A stretch of DNA of 11,546 bases. Origin: JAYREN01 sp041908845 (GTDB lineage Bacteria > Acidobacteriota > Holophagae > Holophagales > Holophagaceae). Below are positions 6,944 to 11,546 of this stretch, one piece after another. Every line of letters starts with the position of its first letter. Position 1 is the first letter of the stretch. The stretch lies in contig JAYREN010000098.1 in the NCBI GenBank assembly GCA_041908845.1, forward strand, positions 1 to 11,546, written 5' to 3'. A program made the translations under genes and the position numbers. The notes beneath the pieces are model-generated. The model made no database searches. It was not told where the DNA came from and saw nothing but the letters and a program-made list of their open reading frames with translations.

Positions 6944-9013
6944 TCAGAGCACCTCGATCCGGAGGTCATCGAAGTAGGCGGAGCCCGCGCCTGCAGCAAA
7001 GCAGAAGAGACTCAGTGCCGTGGCATCCTCGGCCACCGCGCATTCGATCGCGGCCTTCGCCCAGGCCCTACCGATCCTCAGCCGCCCGCACGTGTCGTCG
7101 CTGTAAGGACGGCCCTTCTCTCGGGTCACCCGAACCCTGAGACTGGGCTGAAATCCCTCCTCGCCCTCCGCGCGGATCCAGGCCGAAACGCGAAGCTTTT
7201 TGCCCCGGTAGGGCGTGGCGTCCAGGTGCTGCATGGCACCGAAAGAAAGCAAAACCCTGGGATCGCCCTGAAAGCTGACCTTGAGACAGCGGGCCCCTTC
7301 CTTGGGATCTCCGGATGCAGTCTGGGCCGTAAAGCCACGGCCGCCGCCAATGCCGCCGCCAATGTATCCGAGGGACCATCCGGGTGGGGGTATCCCCGGT
7401 TCGCCTTCCTCGAAACCAAGGTTGGTGGCTTTCCGGGTGGGAATCGTCTCAGGCATGGGCAGTGCGGAATGCGTGCTGTTGATGAAGAACAGGGCTCCAT
7501 AGCGCGAAGCAATGGACACGCTAGGCACGTAAATTCCGGGATCGACCGGCACCTGAAACCAGGCACCGCAGCCCAGCATGCCTTGGGGCGCCTCGAACCA
7601 ATCCCGCACGGGCCCCTTAGGCAGATTCCGCAGATCCAGGGCCAGTGCAGGTAGGCCCGAAGAAGCCAAGGCCGCATCCAGGCTGGCCTCCGCAGGAGGT
7701 GTCACATTGAACACTTTCAACCCAGTATTCGTTGGATCGAGGTTCTTTGCCTGGAACCCGCCTTCCCGGAAGGCGAACCCGATGGGGAGATAGGCATCCT
7801 TCAAGGCCTGGCGCAGGTGCCATCCCATGGAACGGAGTAGCAGGTCAGAAGGTTTCCAGGAGTCGGTACCGATGTGGCCATTATGGGCCCAGAGAACGAT
7901 CTTCTCCCCCGGCTCCTGCGCATGGATCCAGCGCAGATTGGCAGCCATGGCCTCGTCCCTTACAGCATAGGAATCACTGGCTGGGCCGGACTTCATCCGG
8001 GCGTACTGAGCCAATATCCGCAGGTTCTGACGCTGGCGTTCAAAGATGGGGGCCTGATCACCCGCCGCCAGGATCGTTTTCCGCCCATCCAAACGGGAGA
8101 TGAGCGCTTCGACCTCCTGCTCAAGGGTTCCTTCAATCCGCGTGGCAAAGCGCTGCCGGATCGCGTCCAACTGCCGCATCTCCTCGGGTGGCGCCTTCTC
8201 CAGCCAGGCCTTGACCTGGGCCAGGGCCACCCGAGATCCCTGCATATCCACGCCATAGAAGCGCAGCTTCTTTGTGTGGCTCGGATCTGCGTTGTACTTC
8301 CGCATCCACAGGATCTGGTCGAGGACTTCTTGTGTATTCCATGGCCATGAATCAAGCCCCATTAGGGCCTTGGCCGGATCGCCCTTACCGGTGCGGATGT
8401 ATTCGTCCACGGCATAGGCCTCGGGCAGGTTGGCCTCGATGGCGAATACGCGAAAGCCCATTTCCTCCACCAGGAATTCCAGCATTCGGTGCTTGAGCTG
8501 GAAGAACTCCTTCGTGCCGTGCGTGGCTTCCCCCAGCCCCACCACCTGGGCCTTCCCGATCACCGCCTTGAGTGGCTGAAGATCCGTGAAGCCGGAACCT
8601 GCCACCACGGAGCGAAGGGGGATGGCATTGTTCCGGATCCAGGCCTGGACCTCCGCAGGAGCCTTGGAGACTTCGGGCTTGAACTCGAGCGCGATGTCCT
8701 GCATGTCCTGGCGGACGATCAGGGGGATTCCGGGATAGGTCCGGTTCTTCGTGATGGCCCGCACGGAATAGCCGCCTGGTGGGAGCATCACGCTGAAGCG
8801 GCCCCGATCCACCTCCACGCGGATGTCCGCATCATCGTCCTGCACCTGTTTAGTGAAGGAGAGGCGCATGCCTTCCATCGCCGGAGAAACGGAGCCCTGG
8901 ATGCGATGAGCAGAGACTCGCATCGTGGCCTCAGACGGACTAGGCCTGGCCGGATCGGGGCTCTGGGCCGTAAGTGTGGTCAGGGCAAGACACAAGGCGG
9001 CGAGATGCTTCAT
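6944..9013 (-). CDS. Secreted erythromycin-esterase-family protein with N- and C-terminal beta domains
   Basis: A 689-residue multidomain hydrolase-like protein. A signal peptide (about residues 1-17, MKHLAALCLALTTLTAQ) points to export. Residues 31-113 look like a small beta-sandwich domain (PPGGYSVRA turn, as in carboxypeptidase-regulatory or PEGA-type folds). The Ere/EreA-EreB domain spans about 125-500 with GLGEATHGTKEF (Glu162, His165), FAIEAN (Glu193), FYGVDMQG and WAHNGHIG (His377, His380). These are the catalytic residues of the macrolide esterases. A C-terminal domain from about 528 (NLGFEEGEPG to YFDDLRIEVL) resembles carbohydrate-binding-module jelly rolls and holds a GGGIGGG loop. 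The start is moved to ATG 9013 because AAGGAG lies seven bases upstream; the longer GTG start at 9043 would break the signal peptide. Export and the added domains argue against macrolide resistance. The substrate is unknown. It sits between an RluA-type gene and the lipid kinase, same strand. Confidence 0.92.
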   Translation of the reverse strand: MKHLAALCLALTTLTAQSPDPARPSPSEATMRVSAHRIQGSVSPAMEGMRLSFTKQVQDDDADIRVEVDRGRFSVMLPPGGYSVRAITKNRTYPGIPLIVRQDMQDIALEFKPEVSKAPAEVQAWIRNNAIPLRSVVAGSGFTDLQPLKAVIGKAQVVGLGEATHGTKEFFQLKHRMLEFLVEEMGFRVFAIEANLPEAYAVDEYIRTGKGDPAKALMGLDSWPWNTQEVLDQILWMRKYNADPSHTKKLRFYGVDMQGSRVALAQVKAWLEKAPPEEMRQLDAIRQRFATRIEGTLEQEVEALISRLDGRKTILAAGDQAPIFERQRQNLRILAQYARMKSGPASDSYAVRDEAMAANLRWIHAQEPGEKIVLWAHNGHIGTDSWKPSDLLLRSMGWHLRQALKDAYLPIGFAFREGGFQAKNLDPTNTGLKVFNVTPPAEASLDAALASSGLPALALDLRNLPKGPVRDWFEAPQGMLGCGAWFQVPVDPGIYVPSVSIASRYGALFFINSTHSALPMPETIPTRKATNLGFEEGEPGIPPPGWSLGYIGGGIGGGRGFTAQTASGDPKEGARCLKVSFQGDPRVLLSFGAMQHLDATPYRGKKLRVSAWIRAEGEEGFQPSLRVRVTREKGRPYSDDTCGRLRIGRAWAKAAIECAVAEDATALSLFCFAAGAGSAYFDDLRIEVL
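7341..7364. repeat. Perfect 12-base tandem duplication in the Ere-like gene
   Basis: CCGCCGCCAATG occurs twice in direct succession (7341-7352 and 7353-7364). On the coding strand it makes the Ile-Gly-Gly-Gly-Ile-Gly-Gly-Gly loop at about residues 551-558. It is in frame, so copy-number change would lengthen or shorten a glycine loop without breaking the protein. Confidence 0.95.
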
Positions 9014-9020
9014 CGGTAGA

Positions 9021-9026
9021 CTCCTT
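9021..9026 (-). promoter_or_regulatory. Shine-Dalgarno site that sets the Ere-like start
   Basis: AAGGAG on the minus strand, seven bases before ATG 9013. It makes ATG 9013 the start rather than the upstream in-frame GTG (9043) or ATG (9037). Confidence 0.85.
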
Positions 9027-9069
9027 GAATTTCCCATAGCCACGCTGGGTCCAAAGTTCCCACGGTCCC

Positions 9070-9933
<864 letters not shown>

Positions 9934-9945
9934 AGAAACAGGCTA
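9934..9945 (-). promoter_or_regulatory. Possible -10 element for a leaderless RluA-type transcript
   Basis: The minus strand reads TAGCCT-GTTTCT-ATG. TAGCCT (9940-9945) fits TANNNT with the same six-base spacing to ATG as at the lipid kinase, sharing CTGTTT. There is no ribosome site and no clear -35 box. Only the pattern supports it. Confidence 0.3.
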
Positions 9946-10043
9946 CCGGGAGTCATCCCCTTCATCCTGACCGAACCCTGATTTTTCTGTGGAAGCCTTG
10001 GTGGAGAGGATGGGAAGGGCTTGGCTTGTACACACACAAAGCA

Positions 10044-10058
10044 GGCGCACTCCGCGCC
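10044..10058 (-). terminator. Weak hairpin after the HELKH-protein gene
   Basis: Minus strand GGCGC-GGAGT-GCGCC, a five-pair all-GC stem with a five-base loop. It starts two bases after the stop codon at 10061 and is followed by TGCTTTGTGTGTGT. The stem position is right for a terminator but the T-tract is broken, so termination would be inefficient if real. Confidence 0.35.
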
Positions 10059-10060
10059 GT

Positions 10061-11546
10061 TCAGTTGCCCGCCGCCTGAGCCTTGGTGCCCGGGAAGGCC
10101 CAGTCCTGGTCCTCGCGGAAGACCCGCTTGCGCTCGGCCACGATGGCCAGCAGCTCGTTGTCGCCCTTGAGCTCCACCTGCTTCGCTTGCGTGTCCGGCG
10201 CGTCCTTGGGATCGGGAAAGAAGAGGCCGATGGTGAAGTTCGCGTAGGTGCAGGCCTGGAAGGGATCCAGCCAAGGACTCCCGGAGCCCGTTTCCAACCC
10301 ATCGGGTACGGAATCTTCGTCGTAGTCGTTGCCGGGGTGGATGTCGGGATCCACGGTCCCGTCCCTCTTCCAGTAAGGATCCTTGCCGCCGGGCCACTGC
10401 ACTTGGTCGAAGAGTTCCTTGTGCTTCAGTTCGTGGCGCACCACCGCAGCCACGGCCTGGATGCCCTTCACCTTTTCGCGGACCAGGTGGTAGGCGTGGG
10501 CGCCGTCCTTGGTGCGCAGGCTCACGTCCTGCCCGGGAATGATTTCGGGAGTGGATTGCGTGACACAGAGGCGCTTGTTCTCCAGGGAATAGCCGCCGCC
10601 CATCACGGGATCCTCCGTGAATTCGAAGCGATCCAGCTCGGGCACCGCGCCCTGCTTCCAGTAGAAGAACCAGTTGGGCGTTCCGGCATCCTGGCCCTGC
10701 CCTGCGGGATGATCCTTGCCATCTCGTTCGAAGAACACTTCGAAGGATTTCTGGTCCGTCTGGTCGCTCAAGCGGGCCTTCACCTCCTTGCTACCGAAGG
10801 AGACATTCTGGGCGGGCAACTTGGCGTAGGTGATCTCGGCCCGCACGTGGCCCGGCTCCACCACCCGGCTCTGCACCTTGCCCTTGACCTCGCCAATGTC
10901 GGGGGCCTCCCACTTGAGTTCCCGGGCCCGCTCGGGGGGCGAAACCTGGGCTTCGGCCACGACTGTCAAGGTGCCTGAACTGAAGACCACCTGGCGGGGA
11001 TCAGCAGTCCGGGGGCCCTCCTTCTGCTCCACCTTCGTGATGTGGACCTTGCCGGGGGCGCGCCCCAGTCGCCAGGAAATGGCCGTATTGGTGCCTCCGG
11101 GCGCCATCCAGGTTTCGGCAAAACTCGCGGTGCGATCGCTGATGGGCCTCTGCTCGGCCTGATAGCTCAGCCGGGGGGCGAACATGAAGGGCGCGCCCTT
11201 CTCCGTGGCCATGTGGCCCGAGGCCTGGATGTCGTTGCCGTCGGGCGTGGGTTTATATTCGTCCGTGATGCGCGATTCCGTGCCTGCGGTGGTGAACTTC
11301 TCGCGGATTTCGAAGATCTTGCCGCCTCCCGCCACCCAGCCGCCCTCCCCGATGATCGGCTCCTCCTTGGGGCTCACCGCGAGGATCAGGTCGTAGGTGG
11401 AATCCGGCGCCTTGTCGTTGGCCAGATTCAGGGATTCCGGATCCCCCTCCGGGAACTTGACCTTGACCTCGTCGCGCTTCAGCTTGTGACTGCCGCCTCC
11501 GTTCAGCTTGCAATAAAGGAGGTGGCCCTGGGTCTGGAAGCGGCTG
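10061..11546 (-). CDS. Uncharacterised beta-rich protein with HELKH motif and Asp-rich loop, N-terminus cut by window edge
   Basis: I do not recognise this gene with confidence. The open frame runs to the right edge, giving 494 visible residues. The GTG at 11377 is internal; coding continues upstream of it (SRFQTQGHLLYCKL at the edge). The first two thirds look like beta-sandwich or Ig-like modules, for example VVFSSGTLTVVAEAQV and HVRAEITYAKLP. Near the C-terminus an alanine-rich helix leads into VVRHELKHKELFD (HELKH at visible residues 371-375), which fits the HExxH zinc-peptidase motif. It is followed by DYDEDSVPDGLE (407-418), a D-x-D-x-D-x-x-x-D-x-x-E calcium-type loop as in thrombospondin-3 or EF-hand-like repeats. 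A further conserved-looking tail contains DNELLAIVAE and DWAFPGT. A metal-dependent, possibly secreted, hydrolase is a guess; the HExxH could be fortuitous. The export signal, if any, lies outside the window. It is 127 bases upstream of the RluA-type gene, with a weak hairpin between. Confidence 0.88.
   Translation of the reverse strand, partial: SRFQTQGHLLYCKLNGGGSHKLKRDEVKVKFPEGDPESLNLANDKAPDSTYDLILAVSPKEEPIIGEGGWVAGGGKIFEIREKFTTAGTESRITDEYKPTPDGNDIQASGHMATEKGAPFMFAPRLSYQAEQRPISDRTASFAETWMAPGGTNTAISWRLGRAPGKVHITKVEQKEGPRTADPRQVVFSSGTLTVVAEAQVSPPERARELKWEAPDIGEVKGKVQSRVVEPGHVRAEITYAKLPAQNVSFGSKEVKARLSDQTDQKSFEVFFERDGKDHPAGQGQDAGTPNWFFYWKQGAVPELDRFEFTEDPVMGGGYSLENKRLCVTQSTPEIIPGQDVSLRTKDGAHAYHLVREKVKGIQAVAAVVRHELKHKELFDQVQWPGGKDPYWKRDGTVDPDIHPGNDYDEDSVPDGLETGSGSPWLDPFQACTYANFTIGLFFPDPKDAPDTQAKQVELKGDNELLAIVAERKRVFREDQDWAFPGTKAQAAGN

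Noticed and set aside
6944..9013. Calling the Ere-like gene a macrolide-resistance gene
   Set aside because: It is exported and has extra domains at both ends, and no mobile element or other resistance gene is nearby. Family membership alone does not support resistance.
9014..9043. Longer Ere-like start at GTG 9043
   Set aside because: The ten extra residues precede a clean signal peptide and cover the AAGGAG ribosome site of ATG 9013.
9989..10978. A 329-codon plus-strand open frame opposite the HELKH protein
   Set aside because: It is compositionally biased with no motif. The minus frame is longer, runs off the window and has coherent beta-strand, HExxH and Asp-loop features.

Overview
The window is GC-rich, double-membrane-type bacterial chromosome. 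It has compact genes, short spacers, very long uninterrupted antisense frames and a giant propeller-type hybrid sensor kinase. This gene content resembles Acidobacteriota of the Holophaga/Geothrix kind. That placement is my inference from general resemblance and no marker gene proves it. I see no rRNA, tRNA, insertion sequence, phage gene or CRISPR array.

Layout: all genes but one read leftward (minus strand). From the right edge leftward come (i) a large uncharacterised beta-rich protein, cut by the window edge, with an HELKH zincin-like motif and an Asp-rich calcium-type loop near its C-terminus; (ii) an RluA-type pseudouridine synthase; (iii) a secreted erythromycin-esterase-family protein with an extra domain at each end; (iv) a diacylglycerol-kinase/LCB5-family lipid kinase that converges on (v) the only plus-strand gene, a TrmL-type tRNA 2'-O-methyltransferase. 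After a 195-base divergent spacer the minus strand resumes with (vi) a HIT/HINT hydrolase, (vii) a 1464-residue hybrid histidine kinase (14 propeller repeats, Y_Y_Y domain, one membrane helix, kinase core, degenerate receiver, intact receiver, HPt) and (viii) the N-terminal half of NAD(P)H-hydrate epimerase (NnrE/YjeF), cut by the left edge.

Two leftward transcription groups look likely: HIT-kinase-nnrE (gaps of 78 and 42 bases) and rluA-ere-dgk (gaps of 56 and 25 bases). Most of these are housekeeping, RNA-modification or metabolite-repair genes. The less ordinary items are the kinase architecture with its dead receiver and G8 tract, the HELKH protein, the multidomain secreted Ere-like protein, and two genes (rluA-type and dgk) that share a start layout suggesting leaderless transcription. 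I do not see a clearly new multi-gene system here.
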